Of a stretch of DNA of 64,000 nucleotides, positions 35,704 to 47,494 are shown piece after piece. Source of the DNA: Rhizoctonia solani (taxonomy: Eukaryota; Basidiomycota; Agaricomycetes; Cantharellales; Ceratobasidiaceae). The DNA lies in the NCBI RefSeq assembly GCF_016906535.1, contig NC_057384.1, forward strand, positions 682,001 through 746,000, given 5' to 3'. The notes beneath the pieces are model-generated. The model was not told the origin of the DNA, searched no databases, and saw only the letters and a list, made by a program, of their open reading frames with translations. The translations under genes and the position numbers were made by a program. The stretch's first letter is position 1. Every line of letters begins with the position of its first letter.

Positions 35704-37503
35704 TTACCGTTGATAGTCAATCACCACTGTATGCTTCCACATCATCCCAATCGCCGACTCACTTTTGCGCACAACCCCCAGCACCGCCTCGACAACGAGC
35801 AGCAGCACTCCTCCTCCCGGTGCCAACCTTAGCACCTTGGGCACGAACCCCTTGTACAACGCCGCAGCCCCTTCTTCGCGAAGAATTAGTGCCAGCGACG
35901 GGTACGTCCAGTTGTACTTGGGCACCACCCCCGGCACAGGATGTGCGCCCTGGATCCGCGACTTGACCACCTGTTCCAAATCAGCCTCCGTCCTATTCTA
36001 CCCCTCGCTTCTCGCTTCACTCACATCAAACGGAGTATTCAACGCCGTACCCACAAACCCGCCCGCCGCCCCCGAAACAAAGTTGTTCAATAACGCCGCT
36101 TGCGGTGTCTATCCCATACTCTATTTCTCATCCAATCGCCTCGCCTACGGGAATCACACACTCACCTCTGCTTTCGGAAGCTCGACCGGAGCGTATGGAT
36201 TGTTCTGTTCAATTCGTTCGGGTCGCCGATTCCATATTCGGTCAAAATACGATCCGTCGTTTCAGACACGATCCAATGCTAGTCAGAAGCTTCGTTCCCT
36301 TATACTGTGCATTCCACGTACCCAAAAAAGCCTCCGTCTTCAAGGAACGTATAGCGTCACGTGCAAGTCCGGGACCGTGGTTGGTGGCGCCCCAAAGAGG
36401 AGATCAGTAGTGGGTGGCGAGGTACAGAATAGATGGTAGGAACAACGGTCAGCGATCCTGTCATCCCGGTCTACACATAGAACTTACTCCACCATACGTG
36501 TCTGTCATAAAAGATCAACGATCGAGCACCAAATGAAATCATACACACGCACCTCCAAAATGTCGATTCCATTCCGGCATACAACCCCAACGGACCGTGT
36601 TGTCTCAAAATTGAACGAACCACATCCATAGGTCCGGCATACTTTGATGTCTTGTCTTGTAGTCTATATGCAAATACAATTAATCCCATCAGCGGGGTTA
36701 TCCTATTCCCTATAATTCCCTGTTCCCTGTTCACTCACCGAATCTTGACCAGTTCAAAAGGAACAACCACGAAACTTTCGGTCGCTCCCGCCGCTGCTCC
36801 GGTCAGGATACTCAACCCCTGTGTCATTTTCCCATCGGGTGAATTCTTGATGAATGCCTTGCCCCAGAAATCGTTCGCCGCGACTAGAGTCCAGTATTAG
36901 CTTTTCGATCCCCTACTTTTACTATCCCCTTGCTCCGACCCCCTTTCTCTCCCTCCCTTCCTTTCTTCCTTCCTTCTCCCCAAAAGAGTGTTATTAAACT
37001 CACATTTCACAGCACGTTTTGGAGCTTCGAGCAGCAGCGGCGGTACGAGTCCACGGTACAGCCTCCCAGCTCTGTTAACCCCTGTATTAGAATATCCGTG
37101 CGAACGAAATTCGTGTCATCGCACATACCCCTCTTGGCGAATGATGTTCTTAAAGCTCGTCAGCATGCTTGGTGACTTGCCCGTATCGAGTTGCATACGG
37201 GTCTTGACCACATCTTTTCCCCACGATGATTGTGCTTTAGTACACAACCCTTTCGGACGTAAATATAATCGAGACTCACCGAGCGGATAAAAGATACATA
37301 TCTCGGTCACACCTGCAAAAGCTCCAGCCCCAAACTGATAGTACCCAGGAAGAGCTGGTTAACCGTTTCGGATCGGATCCACGGGCACACACGATAGATA
37401 GTCCGACACAATTACATGAGATATTAGTCGCCGTCACAAGATTTAAACTCCTCCACAAGGGTCAATTGTACTTACGTTTGCGCGTCGGGGTAGCGGTCGA
37501 CAT
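35704..37503 (-). CDS. Mitochondrial carrier, oxodicarboxylate (Odc1/Odc2) type
   Basis: A six-helix inner-membrane carrier, likely exchanging 2-oxoadipate/2-oxoglutarate (family inference). The start is MSTATPTRKRK at 37503. The three carrier signatures are visible: YPL|DVVKTRMQLDTG split by an intron at ~37220-37280; VVPFELVKIRLQDKTSKYAG at ~36650-36770; and NTPFD|VVKSRIQGAHPVPG split by an intron at ~35970-36025. Family-specific stretches are ALPGYYQFGAGAFAGVTEIC and RGLVPPLLLEAPKRAVKFAA, then WSGGYFG. The C-terminus is YKGFVPKVLRLAPGGGVLLL, then VVEAVLGVVRK. After VVRK a GTGAGT donor is present, so the last 19 codons (to 35704) could be replaced by a short downstream exon. About ten exons. 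Confidence 0.88.
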
Positions 37504-38159
37504 CTTAGTGTTAGTCTAACCTTCGTGAGCGGGTCGGAGTCGGTATTTGTAGGCTCAACCAATGTGAGAATGTGGTGGCTCCGCGGGCTCCCACCCTGTC
37601 ACATCGGGAATTTCGGGACAAGCGCTTGGCTAGGAAAATTTGCGTTCCCAACTTCCAACCTGGGTTCCAATATTACTGTGCGTTCCATCACTTTCCCATA
37701 ACTTAAAAAGAGAATCGAACTATTGCCAAAAATATAATAAAGTCGGATGCGCGCATTCCAGGATGTCAAGCCAAGCCAAGACTGAGGACTAGATACACAA
37801 AAACAAAACAAAAAAGTGGTCAAAAAAGGAATAAACCAGACGCAATTGGAGATAGATGGAAACTGATGCCAGGCACCAAATGGGATGTATTATAGATTAA
37901 AACGAGAGACAAGGAGGGAGGATAGGAGCAAGTGGATCTAGGAAACTAGCGCGTGAGATCTCGTGTCGGATCGTGGGGAAACTAGGTGGTGTGTGGGTGT
38001 CGTAAGGCATCAATTGATGGTCTGAAGCCTGAATGGTTAAATCTGGTCAGCCACTATACCCCTTAGAAGATCGGGGCTTGAACTCACCTAGGAAGGCATC
38101 GCCTATATAGCAAGGCAAATACCGAGTGAGTTAGACGTAATAAGGGGAAGAAAGAACAC
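37504..38159. other. Intergenic region / 3' flank of the kinase
   Basis: No independent gene is seen. It may hold two extra 3' exons of the kinase, with the stop at 37982-37984 if spliced. Confidence 0.4.
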
Positions 38160-41100
38160 TTACTCTCGCATTGTGTCATACAAGAATTTATAGCTCCGCA
38201 GATTGCCCTTAAGGCGACGCACGTCGATACTGTATGTATCTTCCAAGCGATCGATACGAGTCAATTCAACGAAGAATCGGACCTCATCCTGTGCATCATC
38301 GTTACGCTCGCCGTAAATCGGCTCGGGAAGTTGCTGTTGTTGAGCGGTGCCCTCCGATTCGGTAGGTACACCCGGTTGCGCGGAGCTCCGACGCAACAAG
38401 CCACGGAGCATTCCGCCCGCACCTCCAAACGAGGGCGGGGGCGGCATGGGCAATCCACGATTGTTCACCTGCATGGTACGATTAGCTGAATTCACTAGCA
38501 AGGCGTTTGTACTCACTCCACCGCTCGCCGCGCTGCCCATTACACCTGCACTCAACCCGCCAACGCTACCGGAAATCCCGCCCTTGCGCTTCTTATGGCG
38601 CACACACCTAAATTTCCACTCGCTTTCCTTGGTGAACGCGATACCCATCTCGACGAGCACGGCTTCGGCGTGCGAAAGTGCGTCGAGAGGCGAGCCAGAC
38701 GTAACCATAGCCTGGTCGACAGCACCTTCGTGCACGCGCATTCCAGCGCGGTTGACAATTGGCTTCGAAGGCTTGACAATCGAGACCGGAGTTGGCGAGT
38801 TGGAAGGACGAGGAAGTTGGAGAGAAGATTGGTCCTTGCTGGTCGAGACACTGTCCATTCCGCCACTGTGCTTGGGCTCGATATGGGGCTGGGTAACCGA
38901 TCGCATCGGCCCAGTTTGAACAGCAGGCGTAGTGGCAGGAGGCAGGTTGACGACCGGATGGCTAGCGGGCGCGGCTGCATCGGGTGCCAGAGACCGCTTC
39001 CTAAACCAGTTCATTACGCGCTTTGCTTTGCTAGTCGCGCTTGCGGGTCCGGCGGGTGCGCCCTCGGCCATGAATCGCTCCGTGTTAGACTTGTAGGCCA
39101 CTGGAGGGGCCGAAGTCTCTTGAGCAACCCCAGGCGTCGCGATTGGAGTAGGGGTCGAGGCTGGTGGAGCAAGTGGAGCAGAACGCAATGGTTGAGGCTG
39201 CGTGTCCTTTCGTTCTGGTGCAGGCTCGGCCGGTGTGCGCGTCCTGAATGGCCTAGTGCGATAAATCCTATTCAGTAAGGCCGCCATGAGCAAGATGGAA
39301 TCGGCTTACCTTTGGAAAGGCTCGACCATCAAACTCAAAGTCTTTCGACGACTCTTGGAACTCGACACACTCGTGTTCCCGACCTCTTCCTCCGCCGGCT
39401 TCTCAACCTGATAGACGTAAGCATCCATTAATCTTTCAGATCCGAAAACGACTCACGGGCTTGGTAGACTGTCTCGTAGACTTGGAGCGAGGCGTACTGC
39501 TTCCACCGGTGGAGCTCGTCGAAACGTTCCTAACTGGTCCAGCAGGTGTAGGTGTCTGGAAAATCTCGTTTTAGTAATAATTGCCAAGAAATAATGCCAA
39601 GAGTGTCTCACCAGGACTGGTTCTTGAGTCTTTGAGGATGGAGTGTCAGCATCGGTGGGCTTAGTTTGAGCTGGCGACTGTCGGAGCTTGTTCTCTGCAT
39701 CGCTGGCCGTGGGCTCGGTCGGAGCAGGAGTAGGCAACCCGGTACTCTCAGCGGTAGTTGGAGTAAGCATAATCGGGGAACGAACGATCTCGCTGGGAGG
39801 CACATCGACCTTGGCCAAAGGAGTGAGATCAGAGCCATTTGCGCCGTTGACACCTATTAAGAATGTAAGATAAACTTCGAAATTAGTGGTGACAAAACAT
39901 ACCATTGGTGCTAGCAGTGCTGTGCTTGACTGAACGTTTACCTCCAGTCAAAGCTGCCAGAATATCGGCTTCATCGATCGAAGTAGACGGTTGAGATACC
40001 TGGACAGACGGGACATCCGGCCCAGGGATACGGAAATGCCCGCCATCCTCACTGATGGAGAAGTCAAGAGAGCGACCATTGGCATCCATCGAACCCCCAC
40101 GACCGACGTCTGACGAAACTGCGCGACCCACGGTCTCGGCTTCTTCAGCCCGTGCCCGAGTTTCGGCGGTTCCGGCACTGGCAGAACGCATGCCAGTGGG
40201 CATGCTAAAGGCGCTGGGCGGAGCTACGCGAGAAGTGCTGACTGATCGACCGTTCGTAGACGACTGAGGTTGCGAAGGCTCCGGCGTAGACGTCGCAGTG
40301 CCGGTGGACGCGTTTTGCGCGGCTGCAGAGTTTGGAGCCCCAGAAGACGCCTCTGTGGACGTAGGCAAAAAGGCGGGAACGGGCGGAGCGCTGTCGCGTG
40401 TTCCGACGTCATACTCGAGTTGAATGGTGTGGCGGTATGCCCGATTCTTGCGCTCGGTGGGAGCCGAGTCCTGCTTCTGGGCGCCATCGACAGTGAGCAT
40501 CTCTGAATCAGCTGCGTTTGTGGGCGAGGGAAGTACAATAGCCGAGGCACCAGCACGTTCACGGCGAGAAGGCGAAGCAGTCGACGTGTAAAGAAGGTCG
40601 GTAGAATCCTCCGGAGCAGCCGGGCGAGTAGATTGTGTTCGAGTGGCCCTCGACTGGGAAGAGGACTGAGCGGCCTGGGCTTGCTGCTGTTGCTTCTTGC
40701 GAATTTGGCGCTGGTAGGCCATGCGCTTGGCATGCTGCTGCTCGGTTGCCTGCTGTTCGAGTTGCTCCACCGAAAGTTGGAACTGGGCCGAATAGGGCTC
40801 GAGCCATGGGTGGGCCATAATGGTGGCCAGGTCAGCGCGGTGCTTGGGGTCGGGGACGAGCATGCGGCCGAGCAAGTCTCGAGCATCTTCGGAAACATAA
40901 TCGGGGAAAGTAAGGGGAGTGGTCACAATGTATTTGTATAGTAGGTTAATATTGTCGCCATCGGGATTGGCGGGGTCATCGTCGAAGGGAAGGTATCCGG
41001 CCAACATTGCGTAGAGAATGACGCCGCAAGACCAAATGTCGACGGCGCTACCCACATACTCGCCCTCGGAAATAACGAGTTCAGGGGCGGCATAGCATGG

Positions 41101-41806
41101 AGAGCCACAGGATGTTTGCATAAGGTCATCGGGTCTGTGTTCGAAGCGATTGGCAAAGCCAAAATCGGTGATAATCACATTGCGGTTGCGGTCGAGCAAC
41201 AGGTTCTCGAGTTTGAGGTCACGATGAACAATTTTCTTTTGATGGATGTATGATACGCCCGAAATGAGCTGAGCAAAGAGCTTGCAGGCATCGCGCTCAC
41301 GGAGGAAGCGGTGGGCGAGGATATGGTCAAAGAGCTCGCCGCCAGACGCGTACTCGAGAACAATGCCGATATACTTGTCGGTCTCGATGACATCGTACAG
41401 ACGCACGATGTTCGGATGGTTTATTTTCTACATATGGTGAGCACGGAAAAAGAGAAATGGGAAAAGAAATACCCACCCGCAGAACCTCGATCTCGCGCTC
41501 AACCTTGCTCATGCGGAGTGCGTTCTCGACGTTGCCACGGCGGATGAGCTTGACGGCAACCTCTTCGCCCCATGTTGCATGCAGTCCGAGCTTCACCTTT
41601 CCGAACTCGCCTTCGCCCAGCGTCTGGAGCAGTAGATACGGCCCAAACCGGGGGATGGCGCGCCGTGGGTGTGCAGCCTGGTACGCGATAGCAGACGGGT
41701 GCTGGCTCACGTCAACACCGCCACCCTTGTTCGACCCAGACGCTCGTCTCGTCCGCTCTACCGCCGTGCTTGCAGGCCGCCGCCCTTGCGATCCTTCCGG
41801 GTCCAT
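38160..41806 (-). CDS. Ser/Thr kinase of the CAMKL/KIN4 family
   Basis: KIN4-type kinases restrain mitotic exit when the spindle is mispositioned. The start at [20 protein letters not shown] (41806) is followed by [20 protein letters not shown] and VAVKLIRRG. Then come [77 protein letters not shown] and [20 protein letters not shown]. The last stretch is diagnostic for the KIN4 group. A long disordered middle (39000-40800) is rich in Gln, Ser, Thr and Pro. The C-terminal module around 38160-38700 has [38 protein letters not shown] and [20 protein letters not shown], resembling a KA1-like membrane-binding domain. The frame stops at 38160, but a strong GTAAGT donor overlaps this stop and could extend the protein to 37982. 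Only 64 bp lie between its ATG and the FES1 stop. Confidence 0.88.
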
Positions 41807-41870
41807 GTCGTCGTTCAGCGCAGGTCCAACAATCACCTAATCACACACATTTCATTTCTGTTGCTACACA

Positions 41871-43059
41871 CTAAGCGCCCCGCGCTTCTTTAAATCTCGA
41901 AACCGCTCCTGCTGCATCCCCCACTTCCCCGCCGTTTCCCACAAACGTATCTATCGTCTGAAGCACCTTTTCCCTGTAATCACCATCCTTCGTCGCATCA
42001 CCGTCCCCGTCCGGCCCGTATGGCTGCGGCTCAACCAGCGCCTCGATCAACTTGTGATCCACAATCGCCTTGCGCACAAGCCCTTCCGTCGATTCCGACT
42101 CCGCGCCGCCCGCTCCGTGGAGTTTCGGGCCATCGGACTCGTGCAACGTAGCCGCGGTCGATCCGCTGCTTGAAATGTCCTGTAGTAATAACGTATTGAT
42201 TAAAAATGCCGTCTTGCGTCTAACCGTGATGTCCGGATCTTCAAAGTGATAAGCACCGACCCTGGATCGACCCCTCCCTCCCCAGTCCGTTCAACTCACC
42301 TTGCAGCGCATGCTTCAGTGCTCTCCACCCATCCAGTTCATCCAATCTGTGGACCGCGCCCACATTATGTTTCAACGAACCCGATAGGCAATACAACACC
42401 TTGGACCGCGTATTTCCCGACACTTGGTTTGACGTGACGAGTGAAAGGAGATATGGCAACGGGTCTCGTTTCAAGAACTTGTCCAAACGGGTTAAAAGAA
42501 ACCCAAAACGTATTCGAAACTACTTACATTGTTTTGTGCGGCGGAGTTATTTTGAACCGCCGTACCGGCAATCCATATCGCATGCCGCTGTACGCCGGCT
42601 ACGGGTGAGCGTATAAGCTCTATCAAGGGCTCCCACATTTTGAGATTCTCCAGGTCTGTGCATGCGCTCGTTAATGAACAATTGGAAAGCCGTCCCATTA
42701 AACTCACTATTTGCGTTATCTATTTGTTCCACCAGCTAGGGTTTTATTAGTGAGGACAAACAGAACAAATGATATACTCACCATCTCGAAATCATCCAGT
42801 GCTTCGACCCTTTCATCTTCTTCCCTTGATTCGTCCCTCGCGATCGCCAACTTTTCCTACCACCAGAATTAGGGTTTAGCGTGAGACAAAAAATTTATGT
42901 CAGATAGAATGCTCAAACCTTCATCACTACTGCATCCGACTTGCCCAGGATCATGTCGATAATCTCTGGATCCAACTCTTTCATTCGTTCGGCAGTGGGA
43001 CGAACCACCGGCTCATCTGTCGGCGTATTCTCCAAAGACCATTTGAGTAAGGATTCCAT
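41871..43059 (-). CDS. FES1: Hsp70 nucleotide exchange factor Fes1/HspBP1
   Basis: An armadillo-type protein that removes ADP from cytosolic Hsp70. The start is MESLLKWSLENTPTDEP at 43059. Then RPTAERMKELDPEIIDMILG leads to the signature LDDFEMLVEQIDNAN with exon joins near 42730-42780. Repeat-like helices follow: MWEPLIELIRSPVAGVQRHA, IWIAGTAVQNNSAAQNN, FLKRDPLPYLLSLVTSN, SKVLYCLSGSLKHNVGAV, and GWRALKHALQ joined to DPDITVRRKTAFLINTLLL. The C-terminal third holds VRKAIVDHKLIEALVEP and VLQTIDTFVGNGG. It ends FKEARGA at TAG 41871-41873. The length (~330 residues) is typical for the family. It is tandem and upstream of the kinase gene on the same strand. Confidence 0.92.
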
Positions 43060-45802
43060 TATCAATGTAAATGTATAAGTTAAGCCAAGTATGTGGCGTT
43101 GAAAAGTAAGGATGGAAGCGCGGTGGTGGTAAGATTCTGGCCACACCATTACGCATGACTGACAATATACATGCATATGACCAAATCCAGTACATCCTCG
43201 AACTTGCCAGAAGCACGTGCAGATCCTGAGCACAGCCACAAATGTCGATCAACCGGTAAATTAAATGTTCGCTTTTTCCGGTGCCGACCAAGAGCGATCC
43301 GAGCTGGTAAGGACCCAACTATAACAGATACATTCATTTATACATAATTTGAGTCATCAGTTTGGTGGAACTCAGGGCTGGTGATCTGACGGTTACAAGG
43401 TTAGCTTCTTCAACTGAGCGCGCTTAAATCTCGGTCTAGCCCTACCTCTTGGATGAAGGGTTGTTACAGATGTGGCAGAAGCAGCGGCGGGCAACTGTTT
43501 GCTTCCCAGGGTAGCTTCAGCCTACCAATCAAACTCCTGCTTGATTTCGGCTGCCACTGAGAAAACGGAGAAAGATCGGCTTATCGTTTCGTAAGTCACG
43601 CAAATTATGTGTCTGATTTATGAATTCAATGTATTATTTGAATGATGAACGAGTGCGAAACGGAATTTCTGAGGAACGAACCGTATATTCGATTCGCAGG
43701 GCTGAATGTCTAACCAATGAGGATCGAACCCATACTCCTCATCGGCGATGCAAGCCCATTTTGTTGTGTATGCGTTGTTGGGTCCGATTCGTTTCGAGGG
43801 TGGAACGCACTTAAAAGCATCAATAAATCTGGGCTAGTATAGTTTCCAAGTATAGCTATCTAGCAAAATCATACCAAGTTTGAATCACAAGGTCCCAGGT
43901 CCAAGGCAATGCTTCCGGTTCTCTCTAGATCGGGAAATCGTGCGGTAAGATAGTCGGGGTGAGGAACTGTGAATAGATCGCTCATTTCCGTTCATTTCCG
44001 CAAATTTCAGTTAAATTCGGCCATCGATCGACCCACAGTTCAAGCGACAATTTGACATATTATATCTTCATATAAATTCTACTCAAACCACCCATGTTTG
44101 TACATATTAAAGATCAACTGAGATGAAGTGTAATATCCGGTCCCCGCTGCATAACGATAAATATAGGCGCTCCATGGTTGCGCGCATGCATGCCCGAAAG
44201 GTTTAAAAATGTGGGTAAGTTGTTTTTGGAATTGACGGCATTCACTCAGCCTAACGAGCGGCGAACTTGGCCGGAGGCACGGAATGTATGAGACCCCCCG
44301 AGTTTAATTCTATCGTTGTGTACGAAACTGGTACCTCACGCAGGAGTGCTCATCATCGCTTAGTTGTATGAAGGCCAAACCCAAACCCAAAATATAACTA
44401 TCACGTTTTAAACGTGGTACGGACATCTCCGTATGTGGTGATGTTCCAAGTAGTATGGTGCCCTCGACTAGACCTTGGAGTGTATCGGGCCTGTAAAAGG
44501 GGTGAGGAGCGGAGAAGAGGTACTTCCTGATTGCATGGATTACTTACCATATTATGTATCTCACTTACGCAAGGTGTCAACACGATGGATTTTAGAGATG
44601 CGGGAACTGGAGTGACTGAGGTCTAAAGCATCAGGGTGAGGCGCAATGACAAAAGCCTAAAGGAGATTTGAACTTGCCCATCAACAGCGAATTGCTCTCC
44701 GTGTTTTGATAGGCTCGGCCATGTAGCCAGCACAGGATACAGCTTTCAAAGAAGGAAAGAAGCTAGCTTGAGTCAAGAATATCCTTCAAAGATACTTGGG
44801 TGTGATTGCGACCAATCACCATACTCAAAACATTATTGACCGAATCGAAGACGCCGTTGCTCAGAGCCCAGATACATACCACCTAACGACATCTTTAACC
44901 GAGCTCAGCAGCAGCATTTTGTTTGGTGTTTCGATGCCCCTATAGTTGAACGTATAGTTAGAAACAAAGAATATGATGCGCCCAACTGGTAGCAAACCAA
45001 CTTATAGGTACTAGGGTCTATCCCGGGTACTTGGCGAGTGAATATATGCGCATTTGAGGGAAGACTTAAGGTAGACAGCCCACGTGTATGGCTTCGAGGC
45101 CTGTATCAGTTGTAACGTGTAGAATAGTATAAGACCTTCACCTTCATGGTTTTGGAGTTTTTTTTTTAATTGGATGGTACAGGAAGACGAAGGCTCTCGT
45201 GACATCTGATAGCTTTGGCAACCGAGATCTGAATAAATACGGAGATAGTATTGATTGAATTACAACGGATTGAATTGTACGGCTCAACAGCTTAACCAGG
45301 AGACTAAGTTGCACGGTTCTGCATGTTTGCGCCTTAGAACACAGAAATTATCGCGGATCAGAGGGATTACGAGATCCAAGGCGCTTACCTAGAAGGGAAG
45401 TAGGACTACTCCCAGACAGAGAGGCTTTCGTTATGACACTGAAATACACGAGGCTAGCCTCATTATTATACCGTCTCATGCTGTAAGTGATTCGCTCTCT
45501 TAAGTAATAACCAAAAGTGCGTTGAAAAAAACAAGAACCAACCAGCCTTTCTCACACCGAATAGCTTAATCTGACCATCCCTGGTAGAAGTTATTATCAT
45601 AAGTGTGAAAGTTGAACCGCAGCGCGCAGAGGATTCATACGCGATACTTGTCCGAAGAACGGAGGCTTCTAATCACGCGGGTCATTCGAACACGACTCTA
45701 TTCCACCACCTCGAATAGTGTACCAAGCACGATGCTCGTGTATGAATTCGCACTTTCAGTAACCACCCGGCATCCCTGTCGATGACACAAGTCACCACTG
45801 AT

Positions 45803-45846
45803 AGTTCTCTGCCACCCCGAGCCTTCGGTACGGACGGTCGCAGTCT
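45803..45846. repeat. Dispersed ~45-bp repeat, copy 2
   Basis: Matches 6375-6420 (GTTCTCTGCCACCCY, AGCCTTCG, CGGACGG and CGCAGTCT blocks in the same order). The flanks upstream also share scattered words (CATCCNTG, ACTGAT/ATACTG), so the original element was probably longer. Confidence 0.6.
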
Positions 45847-47482
45847 TGGATGGCTCACCCAACACCCCTAGGCCGCCTTTGGCGGTCCCGGGTTCCTGCA
45901 CTAGTACCGCGTCGAGAGTCGGTTTTGCACTTGTCACCATGGCCTCTCATATGTTGACACGTGCATTTGCACATATATGCACACACCAGCATATAAAAAG
46001 ACTAAAACAGAGGATGGGACAAGTAGCCTATATGATTGTCGTCCGAAAAGATCTGCAGCTTATTGAGTATACCAATGCTGTAGAACCCAAAGGTGCGGGT
46101 TTTTCGCACTTTGGAACAAGACCTAGATGTCAATTTTGGTATGGCCCATAGAAACAGACTTAGTCAATTAAATGCAGACACAGAGCCCATAATAAGTATC
46201 AATATATTCTCAATCAGCAGTCGCTGTCTCTTGTATGAGATAGGTAGCTAGTCCATTGACCTAAGTTATATACTCGAACACTAGCTACACAAAATTTGCT
46301 CAGTAATTAAAGCTCAATCGCCTCTAATAGTATAGCGATCGCGTGCTATTCAGTGGAGCAACTTGAAGATCATAGAAGTTGAAGTTGTTCTTTACATTTT
46401 AATAAGAGTCTACGAGATTGGCGTTAAAAACACGTAGCATTGGTTAATGTCATGTAGATTTCTCAACCGGGGGACTACTGTACTTGTAAGAGGTGAGCTC
46501 AGGGGACTCATGTCCCCCTCCAGAAGAGAGTTATGACGCTGGATGTAGTATGAATCGAACTTTGGTGACCAATTATGTAGAGATATAATGCAGCCTAGGG
46601 GCAGATGAATGATTCTGCTCTTACCACCCAAACGATATCAATTGTCCCTTCGCTGAGTTGTTTGCTATGACTGATAGTGTAATAGTAAACGTATAGAATA
46701 TATAGATACTGGAGCATCAAAACAAAAAGTAGAGTATAAACCTACGTATATGCAGAACGTTAACAGCACTGTCGCAAGCTCCTCAACACAGTTCTACGGT
46801 GGCAGCGAAATGCCAGGAGTTTGAGTAGTTTCCGCTCCATTTTTCTGTCCAGGATTCCGTTGGAATTCTCTCTGTTGTATCAACAAGTCTGTATTTGGGC
46901 ACGTTCGTAACTTACTTAGTTATGAAAGACCATATCAAAGTTTTGCGCTTCCTTCAGTTTCAAGGGCTGAGTCGCATCTTCATTAGGAAATTTTCTTCTG
47001 CCACGAAAATCCTCTTTAAATTTTACATAACTCACATAGTTTGCTTCCAGATATGAGGAAGTGTCACAGTATTTCTTGCGCGTCTATATCACCGCTGAGT
47101 GCCGTGGCGGGCTCTGCGTTTGTTGCCAGGCCGTACGCATACTCTAAAGAACGAGTGTTCTCTCCAAGAACCAGAAAACAGACGGTGCGATAATGTAGAA
47201 TATCTAGGATCGATGTGGCGATATCAATGCCCCTACTCGACCTCCAGCAGAATATGTGCCCGCTACCGCCTAAAGCTCTCTCCCCAGCTATCAAATTTTG
47301 ATGATTCTTATCTTCCAAGTCAGCCGGCCAATTCTTGTATGTGTCATGAGCGTGAGACCACGTTATCTCTGTATCTAGGATCCAGGAACTCGCTTGTGGA
47401 TACCTTCCTGGTCAGGGGTTGTAGATAATTCGATGCAGCCGGATAGTTCAAGTCGAGTGAATGCACTGATACATACGCCGGT

Positions 47483-47494
47483 GGGGGGGGGGGG
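47483..47494. repeat. Homopolymer of 12 G
   Basis: An uninterrupted G run in non-coding DNA; prone to length error in sequencing. Confidence 0.9.

Noticed and set aside
35765..36439. 224-codon plus-strand open frame
   Set aside because: Antisense shadow of the mitochondrial carrier exons, which show clear carrier signatures on the minus strand.
38595..39278. 227-codon plus-strand open frame
   Set aside because: Antisense to the KIN4-type kinase C-terminal region; low complexity only.
43717..43733. tRNA T-arm-like hairpin with GGTTCGATCC box on the minus strand
   Set aside because: The 5-bp stem and loop fit, but no matching acceptor, D or anticodon arm surrounds it.
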